Source: Lunularia cruciata
Taxonomy: Eukaryota > Streptophyta > Marchantiopsida > Lunulariales > Lunulariaceae
DNA length: 64,000 bases
Assembly (NCBI GenBank): GCA_948567375.1
Contig: OX419757.1
Location: 53,134,001 to 53,198,000 of the forward strand
Direction of reading: 5' to 3'
The first letter of the stretch is position 1. The number at the start of each line of letters is the position of its first letter. A program made the position numbers and the translations under genes. A model generated the notes under the pieces. It was not told the origin of the DNA, searched no databases, and saw only the letters and a program-made list of their open reading frames with translations. Below, piece after piece: positions 1-14,437 of the stretch.

Positions 1-243
1 GATGATCCCTAGTTGCACTCTCACTTCTTCTCCACATCTCTTGAATGATTGAGGGAAAATCCAATTCCCAATTCCAATGGAATGCCAAATGCTTACTTAA
101 GAGTAGATCACTCCGATCTCTCATTGCCCATTTGTTAATTCTTGGGGATCAAAGGATCACCTCAAGAATCTTCCTTGTTGTTTTCTTCACTAAGTCCATA
201 TTGCTAACAAAGTGTTCTTAATTGCAAAGAGACTAAAAACTGA
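1..243 (-). mobile_element. Fragment of coiled-coil gag-like repeat
   Basis: This stretch matches 47,727-47,965 closely (about 93% by eye) and the match stops sharply near 243. Read on the minus strand both copies give the same broken ORF with the string KHLAFHWNWELDFPSIIQ and then EMWRRSESATRD. In the other copy this is the amino-terminal part of the long coiled-coil gag-like ORF. The piece is cut by the window start, so its real extent is unknown. No family name can be given with confidence. Confidence 0.6.
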
Positions 244-254
244 GTAAATTGTCT

Positions 255-777
255 AAGTAGATCAAAAAAATATATCATCAAAAGAATATTTCCATTAATA
301 GGGTAGAGGTCAAAACACCTTGAAAACTTTAGAGCCAATTTTGAAGGTCTATACAAAAGAATTAGGCCTTAAAAGATAGAATCTACTCTCTTTTAAAAAC
401 ATAAGCATCACCTTCTCCTCCCTTGTTAGTCTCTTTGAGATCTTTCCAATGGTACTCATCCATGCTATTCTGAGCTTCTTACAAAAAGATTCCCAAAAAA
501 GATTCTCTTTGGTCAAACTTATTTGACTGACCAAATAGTATAGGGAAAGACATGTCACCCATATGTACAACTAATCTAAAGGTGAAGCTTGTTTACATAT
601 CACCACTCCATGTATATAACCTAAGGATGTAGTTCTCCTTGAGTGAATCTTGTTTGTTGTATAATAAAGACAAAATGCTTCTTTGGAGCATCGATGTCTA
701 TTGAGTATTGAGAAATGAAACTTTGGAGTATTGCGAACTGAAACTTTGTGTTTCACTTGGGGTCTTTTGTATCCTCA
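255..777 (+). mobile_element. Decayed gypsy 5' LTR
   Basis: The segment is a diverged relative of the complete solo LTR at 33,183-33,890. Shared landmarks in the same order are the 'ctactaatagggcagaa'-like block, 'gagctttccaa', the GGTCAAA...TTTGACC pair, the 'caccca' block, the 'aaaggtggagctt' block and 'tataataaagA'. It ends just before TGGTATTAGAG (779-789), which fits a plant initiator-tRNA-Met primer-binding site. The LTR start is missing here; the right-hand duplicate keeps more of it, from about 52,890. Confidence 0.65.
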
Positions 778-3640
778 ATGGTATTAGAGTAGATGTTTTA
801 ATCCAAGTGTGAATCAACCTTCTTGGAGGAACATGGGTTATTGAGACTGAATAATTATGAGGCAACAAAAAAGTAGACAATCTATAGATTGGGATGTTTG
901 GGTGAGAGGATGTGATGGATGCTCTTGGAAGTTAATTTCCTGCACCTAACTTTCCTTCCTTGAATACATTCCATATCAAGATTATTTCAATGTGAGAAAC
1001 TGAGAGTATATCTTGTTTACCATTTTGGAGCGGAGTTCATGGATATATTGATGGATTCACCAAACCTTGTGATTATACCTGTAATGATATAAAATTGGGA
1101 GTGGGATTAGGTGAATTTTATTCTATTATGATATAATGGATTTGAATACACCAAATCTTCTTTCTTTCAGTATTCAAGTGAAATCCATTATGTAGTTAGA
1201 CCAAAAGTGATGTTTAGAGATTTTGTAGTCCACAATTGTGGTGAGGAATATTATCAAGAAGTGATAGCCTCTAAGGCCCCAATTTTGGTCCTAATTATCC
1301 ATGCCCCCGCCCAAGTGAACATATTAACCCTCTATTGAAGTAAGAAATATCCACTAAAAGTCCATCATGTATACAAATCATGGAGTCACAATTGTAAGGT
1401 CTGAAGCAAGGAATGTAATGGATGTGAATGCATCCTAAGAGATCAAAATGACAATGGAGGCATAAAAAGTCAAATATATATTTTAAGAACAATGATATCA
1501 TGCAAGAAAGAGAATCATCCTGAAACCCAATAGTAATAGCAAAAATACGGAGAAAGTAACTCATGCCGATGACATTGACCCCAATCAACAATGAAGTCAC
1601 ATTGTTACTATGGATGAAAAAGACATGCAGCAACAAGCCTTACAAGGGATAACATTCAGTGGGAATGCTGGAAAATTGAATCTCAAAAACAAATTGAAAA
1701 TTTTGATTATTCACAACAGATTCATTAATAATTATACATTATGTTTGTGTGAGTACCTAACCAATAAATCACTCATATAGTACAATGCTTTGGAACAATG
1801 AGTGTTAGTGGAAGGAAGAGAGATCACTTGGATGGCAACGCAAGAAGTGATGTTAAAAAATTTTAAATTTGTGCATTCTAGGTAAATGACTTGAACCCAA
1901 CTATGGGTGTTAAAGCAAAATAATAGCATAAGAATACATGGAGTCATTTCTTAATTTGCAAGTTATGATAATTGATATGAATCCAACAAAAGCTATTGAT
2001 CATTTCAAATGGGGTATTTAAAGAATATTTTTCCAAGAGATAATAGTACAAGATCCTTGTACTATTTTTGAACCCATTGCTTGTGCTCAAAGAATGGAAA
2101 GAGTGTGAAAGTATAGTCCAAAAAAATCCTATCAGCTTTAAAAAATGCACTTTGGTGGACCATTTCCTTTGGATTTGGGCAACATTTGTTTGTGAGACCA
2201 AGAAACAAAACCATTCCAAGGAGAATTGGAATGGGTCAAAGAAAGGACAGATGGAGTCACACAAGGAGAAGGGCCTTGTGCAAAAAAATAACATTATTAC
2301 ATTTTTTATTGAGTTGGGCACATAGCCATCAATTGTCATGGTCACCTTCCTAAGGGCCATCGGCCTCTATACAAGTGACCTTTAACCAATTTGGAGAGAG
2401 AATTAAAGAGGAGGATATTGGAATCACATTGGAAAATGAAGATTCCCTATAAATATACCTCATGGCCTTACTAGCTAAATGGACAGGAGTAAAGTGGGGG
2501 GAGGACAAGGATAAATGCATAAAGGTTGAGAAAGACAAACACATCACTAATTGTTGTAAGTGGAGTCCTAAAATGCAATCAAGTGAGAGTATTGATGAAC
2601 CCTAGAGCAACATAGGATTTCTTGTCTTGCTTTGTTACAATACAGGTGGGGATGGAACTAGAGAAGAATGAGAATTAAAAAACATTGTTACCTAATGGAA
2701 CACCAAGAAGATTAAGTCATTACCCATTAAGGTAGCACTCTTTGTAAGAGAGTATCAAGAAGAAATTGAGAGACAAGTGATTTGATTAGCTTGCTATGAT
2801 ATGATCTTAGGCATGCAATGGATAGAGCACTACAACCTAATGTAGAGTAGAGAAAGAAAATAGTGAGAACTAGCCAATAGAAGATGATTTGAAATAAGAA
2901 AAAATCTCAAGTGCACAAATTGCCTCTCTATGTGATAGGCACAACAGCTTTTGTTGAAAAAAATAAATTTTTCACAGGTCTAATAAATAAATCCAAAATT
3001 GCACAACTAGATGGACAAATTCTTGAGAATTTGTAGATGTGGTTGATTAGTTTCAAGATGTTTCCTTATGATTTACTCTCAGGATTATCATAAAAGGAAG
3101 AATATATCATAAAGTTGGGATACTTCATGGGAAGACATTTCCTTGTAAAGCACCACATCAATTATCACCTCATGGGTTGGAGGAGTGCAAAGGCTCAAAA
3201 CAAGGATGTGCTACAAAAGAGTTTATCCAAAGAGTTTACAAAGAGTTTATCCAACTCAATGGTTCACCATATGGGGTTCTTGTCTTGTTTGTGAAAAAGA
3301 AATATTTTAAGATGCAAATGTGCATTTACTATCAAGGCCTAAATCAACCAAAATTAACAACATTGAAGAAGAAGAAGACATTACCTTGCATGGATATACA
3401 ATCAGGTGTTGACCGATGTAGAGACCAAGTGTTGACCCATGTAGAGAAGCAAGTAAAGGTGTATATCATAGACAATATAGGCACTAACTTGAGGTACCGA
3501 AATTGTGCAGACCTTGGCTGCACCAAACTGTGCAAAGAACAAACAATGATTGCATTGCCTACCAAAGTAACACCAATAAATATTAAATCAATAATTACTG
3601 ATGTCCATAAACCCAAACCCTGCAATTTAGTATGAGAAAA
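778..3640 (+). mobile_element. Decayed gypsy internal region (gag, protease, RT scraps)
   Basis: After the primer-binding site the DNA reads as a heavily broken gypsy interior. Near 2,791-2,850 the plus strand gives ACYDMILGMQWIEHYN, the carboxy-terminal 'YDxILGMxWL' signature of a retropepsin. At 3,141-3,410 it gives CKAPHQLSPHGLEECK, then SPYGVLVLFVKKK and CIYYQGLNQ, the amino-terminal block of a gypsy RT, with a small internal duplication encoding KEFIQ twice (3,219-3,263). Palm motifs and everything downstream are gone. No working protein is encoded. The same remnant with the same breaks lies in the right duplicate, so it predates the duplication. Confidence 0.7.
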
Positions 3641-4139
3641 ATTATCAAATCCCATCAGTTGTCAAAGGGTTGCAATTCAAATGGAGGAAGGGGGAAGCTT
3701 AAGAGGGGTAGTCAACTACCCGCTTGTCATTCACACACATAAGAAACGTTAGCTATCTAGACCTGGACTTAGAGAGAACTCATCTTTGTTTCTGCACCTT
3801 CAAGCAATGGAACATAATCAACCACATTCCTTAAAACTAAGTGAAGTGCCAATGAGGGAATTGCAAGCTTAACACCTTGACAGCTATGGACAGATGCAAG
3901 GAGCCAGAGTGAATGGCTGCTATATGAACTTTGTTAAGAGACGCTTACTGCCATTCTACATCTCTAAACCGACTATAGTAGTTGGTCTCCAGGTGGTGTG
4001 CACTAAGTCACCAAGTCATTGTCCCGGACAACAATTGGATTGTTCAAGGAATCCTTTTGCATCATTCATAGCAATTTGTGCTACCACCCTTCTAAGTGAG
4101 GGACTTATTACAAGTGCACGTTACATTGAAGGAATTTGA

Positions 4140-4770
4140 AGTGCCCATCACATTTTCTCTCATGACGCATGACCCGCCTATCAGCCAGCTGAGCAATTCA
4201 ATTGGCTTATCCATGGACATAGCATTTTCTAAGATGTCCTTGTCAGGAGATCCAAGGCAATCCTGCACATACCACTCTTCCTTGATTGATAAATGAAATC
4301 CTCAACTCAACTTCGAAGCAATTATGCTCTGATATTCCATGGCGCACATCTACGGGAGACTAGGTTGAGATAGCTAGCTCATGGTCCAATGCTTAATCCA
4401 ACCATGTGACTCCATGGCTATATATTAGAATGCAGCCTGGAAACAATTCCATGCTTATGGAATGGAGGCACACACATCATAGCAGTTCACTTCCGTGCAT
4501 TATGTGTGGCAAACTCCGAGATACACTACAGGAAAAAAAAAAACTAATATAGGAATCTACTGACACCAAAGGGGTAGTTCACTTACTCGAACAGAACTGC
4601 TGCTGGAATGAACATTCCGTCTCACCATTTGTAGTTGCAGCGGGATACCAAATTCGAGGACTCTCTGCCCTTACCTGAACCATATTCATACACATGGCAT
4701 ATGGATCCCCATGAACTTTTACTCGATCGACAACTATGGCTGTTACTTGCATCCCCCGATGTTATAAGCT
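4140..4770 (-). pseudogene. Relic class III peroxidase fragment (left unit)
   Basis: This is an ancient, deleted copy of the neighbouring peroxidase gene. The 'gatccaaggcaatcctgcac' block near 4,249 and the DNA after it, through 'atgctctgat' near 4,325 and 'ttgagatagctag', align with the exon 2 start and intron 1 of the gene (6,651-6,790). At 4,577-4,597 'agttcacttactcgaaca' is identical to the exon 1 donor region of the gene (6,968-6,985), followed by a degraded exon 1 end. Most of exon 1 is deleted. Between 3,660 and 4,140 there may be further eroded exon 3 sequence, but I cannot align it reliably. The reading frame past the exon 2 start no longer gives peroxidase motifs. Confidence 0.6.
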
Positions 4771-5470
4771 CGTATTCTTGAATCATTAAAATATTGTGAT
4801 GGATATGTTGTGCCTTACCTTCCGTGTATTATAGATAATTAGAGATATTAAGAGCTGTCAGTCGAAGTACATCCGCAATTAATTATGTCGTACTAAGGAG
4901 CATTCACTTTAAGTTCCAAACTTATAGAAACATGGAATTATCTCAGCGTTGTCAACAACTTAAGAGCACGTGTATTAATTTTACACGTGGTCAGTAATAG
5001 GTTCTTTCTCCCGTCTCAATAATTGGGTGCTTACATAAAAAAATCAAAAAATATTGCTTCCAAGTATATTTTGTCAAGTTAGCATTTTGAGCAACACAAT
5101 AAACTTTGAAGTCTATATTCTACCAAAGGTGACAATCTCAAAAAGATATATAACGCCGGTTCTCAATTCAGCGGATAAAAGTACAGGATGATTCATGGAG
5201 AGAAAGAGACCTCTCTGCACTTAGAAACAACCCGTGTACATATTAGTGGTTTTACTTTATCTAAATGGTGGTGGAAGCTATGGATTGGCCATCGAAAGTA
5301 TCCACTCTGGTTTCTAAAACCTATCTGTTTTGTTTCACTAATTGCATTCAGAATTGGTTATTCAGCATATCACGTGCCTTGTTACGATCTAGTTGCTACA
5401 TTCAGAATTCTGCTTAAACTAAAGTCCGTTACCTCTATTCCTATCCTAGGATCTAAGTTCAAACACAGGT

Positions 5471-7227
<1,757 letters not shown>

Positions 7228-9868
7228 GGACTATTGTGCTGTCTGGGACGTGTAAGTTCGGTTTGTTGCCTTCCTGTCATGCAGACAACGTGAAAATCCT
7301 TCAGTCAACTGGAAAGTGTATCCGCAATGAAGTCCTAGGAGGTTGCATGCGCATGAAGACCGAATTAACGTTCTAATCTAAGGGCATCGAAGTAGCCAAT
7401 TCTCTCCATGACGATCTGTCGGGATATAGTACTTCGCAAATATGACAGTTCTCTACAAGAAGCTGAACTGAATGATGATGAAAGATAATATATGTGAAAC
7501 TTGACATTGGCAAATAATCCAAGAGTAAGTGCAAAACCTGAATGGGTACATGTGAGAATTATGCTGCCAAAAATTCAAGAGCAAGTGCAAATCTTAAGTA
7601 TGGACTTCAATAAGAAAGTTACCTCCAGTGTCACCGGATCAGATTATGTACTTATGAAGACTAGACAGAAAGACATAAAGCTATTCGTCAGTTCGCATTG
7701 CAAGTCTCAGAGTACAGATCACCACTAGGAGATGACACAGAGGATATTGACGTTTCCTCCAAGCTTCTTCTGCAGCTTTATAGTTCTCGTTTCCTCATAA
7801 GATGGGCTGACCTCAAATAATCATTTCAGCACCAGCCTAGTGCCAGATGGGATACAAAAGATATGATATGCCAAGAGAGTAAAATTTCGCGGTATATTCA
7901 GCATGTATAGAGCATGATCTGGATATAAGGACCAGTAAATATGAAATTTCTTTCAGTTTGATCATTCATAGTATGACATCAACGGATAAGCCAAACACCG
8001 TACATGTGACATCTATTCAAGGTCATTATATAACACAAAGATCTAAATCCCAGCTGAAGACACCATGACATGATCTTGACGTGTACATCACATTCTGTTG
8101 ATCATGAGGTTCTAGATCTGCTCCTCGATCCGGATAGGCTGCCGTTGTCATCGTGGAGCATAACAGGATGATTAGGCTATAAAAAATCTTTAAATTGCGA
8201 AGGTCATGACATACACGGCACTGGTAGAAGAACTTTAATTTTCGCTTTTTGAGTTGTAGACGTTTGAAATGTTGGCAGTTCATAACATGCATGGAAATGA
8301 TGCTAAAATTCTTGTGCACATTCAATTTTGGCTTTGTGACTTTTAGGGGTATTACGTCAACTGAGTGATCCTGAGTTGAATCGTAACGAATTGAGATGAG
8401 CAGGGTATTTCAACGATATTTCAACGATGGAAAAATTCAGGGTCACAAACGCAACACCAATTTACATGTCAAAATCTGTAGTCACGTGGTCCAGCTGCGT
8501 TCCTCCTGCTCTAATGTTCCGAATCACAAGCTGATTCAGCAGATATCTTAATTTTGTGACATCAAACAGGACGACAAGGCGAGCCAAGTGAATCCATGAA
8601 TCTTTACTTGCCTCTAATTCTCCTTTGGTACCCCGTAACTACAGTATCGGTCGGGCAGGTTCCTAGACTTTGGATCGTGGACACTTGAATTAGAGTTGAT
8701 ATATAAAACTCGTCGAAAAGACATTCTGGAATGTCGGCGATGAATCTATTTCGTCGAGTCACGAGTCGCCTGTTGCTGAAACTACTCAAGGTTTAGAATA
8801 CCTGTGTTCCTTCCAACACTTGCACAAGGACTTTGACCACTTGATTAACGTAAGGAGCTGTATTGCTTCTGCTGATACCCTTGTGTTGCAAGTTGAACAG
8901 ACAGTGCCCTTCTTCATTGGATCTGGATCACTCCATTTGCTGGCACTAGAAGATTAGTTTAAGTGGGACTCTAGGCGTGTTAAAGTCGCTTCGCTTGCGC
9001 TTCACTTTGGAAGTAATGTATTGTGAAGCATTCATGTTCACGTATCACGGAGCGCATTAGGAAATTGAGACACGATCTAGATAAAGACGTAACACAGTAT
9101 GCCACATACGTGCGTGGAATCTAGTTCGGTTCACATCAGTCCATGTCCATGTCACTCTATATTCCTTAAATGTTAGTGGAAAATCCATGAACTTATGTGC
9201 TGCAGAGCACAGTAGACGAAGAAGTAGCAGATCCCTGCTACCTATCCTATCCAATAAATAAATGACCCTTTGAGTGTGGATTTTAGTTAGTTTGGAACCC
9301 TTAAGAATCTTCAAGTTGCGATTCAACACTGTCGTTAACTGCTACATTTCGCGTCTCATGGTAACTGATAGAGGTACATTACAATGAACTGCTAAATACA
9401 ATGTTACAATAGGTGTAGGCACTTCCCATTCATTAAGTAGTTTTCTCTCTGTCGCTTGGGATTTGATTACTGGTAGGAGAACGAGAGGAACAGATTCATA
9501 ATGCATGTTAGACAGGATGACCTATCTTTTAGGCGTTGATTCAGGCGCATCACCACAGCATAATCGTTGTTCAGAATTGCTGTCATTAGATTTTACTATA
9601 TTTCAATGTCTGCATATAGTATTCCAGTCTTCTTCTTTGAAAGGTATTCTATAGCTCCTTGCCCTAGCTATTGTTTCTGCATGGTCATGTCGATCTTCGA
9701 TATAGACTGAGTATTATATCGGAGTAGATGATAGGGAAACAACCCCCTGTTGCCTGTTCCAATCTGCTTCTATCGATTATAGACCTTCTTAGAGAAGGAA
9801 GAATCAACGAGGTTTGATAGAAAATGATATGATATACTTTCAGGCTGAGCAGTGCATAGGAGACTAGG
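7228..9868. other. Gene-free DNA upstream of left peroxidase
   Basis: No convincing gene is visible on either strand; the short open frames here are not supported by motifs, and both duplicates carry the same ones only because the DNA is ~99% identical. The first few hundred bases are the presumed peroxidase promoter, read on the minus strand. They contain a W-box-like TTGACT (complement of 7,303-7,308) and an AT-rich TATATTAT-like stretch near 7,486-7,494, about 260 bp upstream of the start codon. Neither is strong evidence alone. Confidence 0.5.
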
Positions 9869-9926
9869 AGCTAAGGGTCCATACGAGAATCAGAGGGTCT
9901 TCTGATTCTCCTATGGACCCTTAGCT
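9869..9926. repeat. Short near-perfect hairpin (left copy)
   Basis: Arms 9,869-9,894 and 9,901-9,926 are reverse complements over 26 bp with one mismatch, separated by 6 bp. The same structure is at 62,931-62,988. It could be a small foldback element or an RNA hairpin; the loop is shorter than in typical plant microRNA precursors. Confidence 0.8.
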
Positions 9927-10499
9927 ACAGCGTCTGTATGGAATGGAACATTGCAATGTGGACAGTTGGATACTTCAACGCAAACTCGTACAAAAGGATA
10001 TCCTCGATGATCCCTCCCCGATTCAGTTCGGGAGAGTGTGGAGAAGGGAGAGGAGAGGGAAAGTTCGTGAGAGGATACACACATATAGGGGCTCTCTAGC
10101 ATATAGCACTTGAGTGAATAATAAATTCCGTTTTTTTTTAATTTAGGTTCCATGGGTATCTAAATTGAAGACTACCTAAATTGAAGACTACAGAGAATTG
10201 AATTGAGTTGAAAGTTATGAGGAATTCTTTTAGTGTTGAGAGTGATCATTACACATTGAGAGTTCATGGGCTCGAGAATTTTCATTTTTAATTTTTATGT
10301 TTTCATTATTATGTTTCATGTGAATTTAGTTTTAAAATTTTGGAGATGAAAATGCAACATTATGAGAATTAGAGAGATTTTATTTTCTTATGTGAAACAA
10401 AGATGTGAGTTTTGTGGTTTTGTAGATATGTGGAGATATGGAAAGAAGCATCATATGTTACTATTATTATTTTTGTGCTAGCCATGGTTACACCTCTCC

Positions 10500-13311
10500 A
10501 TGTGGAGTAGTTTAGAGCGACTTAGGATACGTCATGCTTGGTGTGTCATCGACGTTTTATCTCGCAAGGGGTAAAGAGCCGTGTGGAAAAGATACACAAG
10601 GACTATGATTGGACCACTTGGAATACCCATGTAAAGCAAGAGATCACATTGATAGCAACGACCCTCGCATTATGCACGCTTCTTCTATCGTTTCATAGAT
10701 TGTTCCAAGGATACACATCAAGTTGTTGGAGTGGTTAGCTTCTCACACGGATTGCATTTTGGAGTTTTCCATGTCCACATCTATTCCATAGGATACCCCG
10801 CACATTCCACGATGAGGCTAGACATGCTTTTTGCCTACCACTTGATTGTTTGGCACGTGATTCTTTGGACAAGTTAGTATGGTTCTTATTCCTCTTACTC
10901 CCTTGATGGTGTCTTTGTTATGCTTCACGATACGTGCGGGACATGCAAGACATAGAGAGTGGCTGCTAGATTTTTTCGATTCCAAGGGGGGGATTGGGTG
11001 ACCCTTCAAGATGAGTCTGTTAGGGCTACACGTTCTAGGAGACAGGTTTTGCCATAAGATACCACAAAGTCCAATTGATTACGACGGTCTAAGACATTAG
11101 GTCAAGCGGGAGAGTTTAGTAGATCAGGACAGGCGCTACACCCTTTGTCTATGGCTAGTCCTATTGATAAGACTATCTCTTCCCTACACTCACTACATCC
11201 TATGGCAGTAGAGGGACTATCACTAGAGGTCTTAGAATATCAACCTGAGCAACCTTTATGTCTTGATAGGTCACTTTTTGCACAAGCATTGTGCACTACC
11301 CCTTGCCTTTCCTCATGAGGCTTATTAAGGTTGGTATATGAGCACCTTAGAGATTGCTTTAAGGAAAATTATCCTTTGAGTGGTTTTATTGAGTTGTTTA
11401 AGGTGGTTGTAGTAGTAGCAAGAGCAAACATTCCTATGTCTATGAGTTAGGTGTTAGGTGCTAGTTGACTTTTTGCAATACAAAAGGACACAAGGGGCAT
11501 TAGACCGATTGCTATTGGAGAGATCTTTTTGCATTTGGTTAATTATACCATTGTCCTTCAACATTGTTTTCACTTTTGACATTACCTCAATCCACATCAA
11601 TTTGGAGAAGCTACACCTAGAGGATATGAGGCTATATCTATAGGCATTAGGGCACTCCTAGATATCCATCCAAAATGTGCAATCCTATAGGTGGATGTTG
11701 AGAACACTTTTAATAGCATCTCATGGGCATCCATCTTTAGAGAGCTTAGGGAGGCTGGTGGATCCTTGGTGGATCCTTTCATGCTGTCTTTTTATGGCTC
11801 TCCTACTTCCTTTTACTACAAGCATGGTTGTTCACAAGAGAGAGTCACCGTCTTGGAGTTGGCTTTTGGTACACATCAAGGAGATCCTTTATGGAACCCT
11901 TATTTGCCATAGCTCACTTTAGAGCTCTCCTATCTACTACTTTGGCCATGCCAGGTTGTGTATTTATCTCTTTGGCAGATGATACACACATCATTGGCCT
12001 TGTACATCAGATTATATAGGCCTTTGACCACTTGACTATCGAGCTACATCTAGTAGGCTTGAGAGTCAAGGTGTCAAAGTGCACGATAGGGTCCTCTTTA
12101 GGTATCCCTCTCCACCTTGAGCTTCCAGAGTGGTGTATCACATCTACAAATGTACTATGTGTCCTTGGAGTGCCTGATGTTATTATGACAGGCAAGAGAT
12201 AGTCTATCCCCATGGGCATGTGAGGACTTTCCATCTTTTTCTTCACTATTTTTAGATTGGACTAAAGGTTTACAGTCTTCATTGATGGAGTAACAATGTG
12301 AGCATATGCTACATTCTCTCTTAGTTGACTCATCCATTCCTCAGGCTACTAGAGCACGTCTTTGCTCTTGCTCCGACAAGGGTGTAGGCTCTTGGATCCT
12401 AGCTTGACCGTGCATTAGGCTGATTTGACCATGCATTAGGCTGATTTGACCATGCATTAGGCTGATTTGACTTGCACCAACTACTTTCTCTACAATGATG
12501 AGGTTTCACTTAGGTTTAGTCCACCCATCTGCATCTTCATTACTCACTTGTGAGTGTGGTTCTACACTAGAGGCAGCAATGGTCCATATGACACGGTGTC
12601 CTTTTGGAGGACAAAGGATAGCTACCCATGATGCTATTAGGGACATAATGTTTGATATGGTATGAGAGAGTGGATACTTGGCTTGGAGGGAGAGTTTGTG
12701 TGCTTTGCAAACTATATGTGTTAGGGCAGACTTATACTTGGTCCAAAATGATCAGGTGACAATCTTGGAAGCCGTGGTTATGGACCCTACATGAGATATA
12801 GTTTTGGAGGGAGTGATTACATATCCCCTTAGATGGGCAGTGAGTGCAGTAGTAGGTTGCAAGGTCTCCAAGTATAGGAGCATGCAGCGGGGTTACCTCT
12901 TTGTTCCTCTAGCCTTGGAGTTACATGGAGTGATGGATGTGGTATTCAACACATTTGTTAGGAAGTACATGAGAGCTTATCACATTAGGTGCCAAGGTGT
13001 ACCACTCTCACTCTCATACTTTGTAGCATATTTTAGATAGCATTTATCCATTGCTCTACATAGAGCAATGGCCGGTGCAATCCATAGGAGAGCAATCACA
13101 CTAGGTGATGCTTCTTCATATGCTCTAGTTGTTTGTAGACAATACCATTGCATTGCTCAAATAGATTAGGTGTAGTAGGGCAGATTTCTCATATAGACTC
13201 TATTGGGGCTTAGCCCCATTTTACCTTTTTTGTCTCTCCCTTCTACGGTTGATGGGGTCTTCACATCCTTTGTATTTTCTACACAATTTCCCATTTCTTA
13301 GATGAAAAAAA
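10500..13311 (+). mobile_element. Degenerate non-LTR-type reverse transcriptase element
   Basis: The plus strand carries pieces of one long protein in shifting frames. They are FHDEARHAFCLPLD and LDKLVWFLFLLLP near 10,810-10,905; GDWVTLQDESVRATRSRR near 10,991; LLRLVYEHLRDCF near 11,322; GIRPIAIGEIFLHLV near 11,488; then the RT palm, VDVENTFNSISW near 11,690, GTHQGDPLWN near 11,867 and LADDTHIIG near 11,974 (the catalytic Asp-Asp). A carboxy-terminal tract with CPFGGQRIATHDAIRD (near 12,598) and later RGYLFVPLALELHG follows. The DNA ends in 'gatgaaaaaaaaa' (13,298-13,310), a poly(A)-like tail. There is no LTR. Many stops and shifts make it dead. The order of motifs matches a family of plant RT proteins I recall as unnamed; the class assignment (LINE-like) is inference. 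Confidence 0.7.
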
Positions 13312-13749
13312 AATGTGAACTTTTGGGTGGATGATTGCTGACATCAAGGTCCAAAGGGGTAGGTGTTAAGGAACACTATATTACAGTATCCAGACAAGGA
13401 ATTTATATTGCCAAAATCCTTGTGCTGCAAGTGGAGTTGTGCCTTCCATAGTTGGATTGGGATCCTTACCCATTGAGAAGCTTATCCTTATCAACATCAC
13501 TGCTGCTGCTCAGATGTGGAGATCCGGACTAGAATTTGAGCCCCAATAGATGTTTAAGAGTCAAAATCTGTGTCAACTTTACTTCAAAGCATCCACCTCT
13601 AGCCATCATGCAGCATATGAGATAATCAACATGCCTCTAAGTACGTCTCCATTTGAACCACTTCTCCTACTAATTCTATCATTCTTTAACACTTAAGCCT
13701 AATATGATCAAGGAAAGCAAATTTTGAAGAAATGAGAGCACCACAACAC
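13312..13749. other. Unassigned DNA, possible retroelement edge
   Basis: No open frame or RNA gene is seen. The string 'caaggtccaaaggggtaggtgttaaggaac' near 13,345 resembles a polypurine tract plus LTR start of a copia element, but nothing downstream supports a full LTR. It lies between the poly(A)-like end of the RT element and the LTR of element A. Confidence 0.35.
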
Positions 13750-14437
13750 TGTAACACCCATTTGTGCATGTGTGTGGTATTGTGATATTTAGCTTAGTAT
13801 TACAGATACTTGAGAGATATTATTTATATAGAGATAAATGATGGTTCTACGTTAGTCATTGTTAGCTAAAGTTAGTCATAGTTAAGATATTGGAGACCTT
13901 ACTTTAGAGGAAGTGGAAAAGATGAACACCTCTATTTTGGAGTCTAGTGTGTTGACTTGGTATTATTCCTAGGTGTTTGGCTTTGAGGAAAGAGTTGAGA
14001 ACTCTTGGGCCTGTAAGCCTTTTTTTGGATTTTTCTATAGTCCAAGGATAGCCCATGTGAAGGAATCCTTGACTTAGTGGTTGGGTGAAGATAAGATCAC
14101 ATGCTAGTGGAATATGCCCATGTGAATGGATATTCTTTTTTAAATTTTGACTTTACTTGACTTTTAGCCTAGTAACTTGAGTTACTTAAATAATTAATAA
14201 CTTTGGTATGTAACTATTTCACAAGTATATAAACAAGGGGTGAGGAGGTACTCATCATCCTATCATTTTGCAACTATCTCTCTCTCATTGAGTTCTCTAG
14301 TGAGCAATGTCGTGAGTCTTGGAGTGTTAGCCTTGGAGGAGTATGATGGAGTTGGGGTTCCTTGCCTTTTTAGTCCATGGTGCACTACCATAATAAACAT
14401 AAAAGGTTCATCTTGAGTGAGAGACAGACCAGCTCAC
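13750..14437 (+). mobile_element. 5' LTR of element A
   Basis: The LTR begins TGTAACACCC and ends GCTCACA, like the two LTRs of element B at 23,177 and 30,299. It has a TATATAAAC promoter box near 14,226 in the same place as in B, followed by the 'ggggtgaggaggtactcatcatcc' leader. The following 'tttttggtcaattgtcggg' is a mutated form of B's 'tttttggttccgttgccgag', the presumed primer-binding region. Confidence 0.88.

Noticed and set aside
8604-8789. Small minus-strand frame in the peroxidase upstream DNA (same at 61,666-61,851)
   Set aside because: It is identical in both copies only because the DNA is ~99% identical; no motif, no codon-position bias visible.
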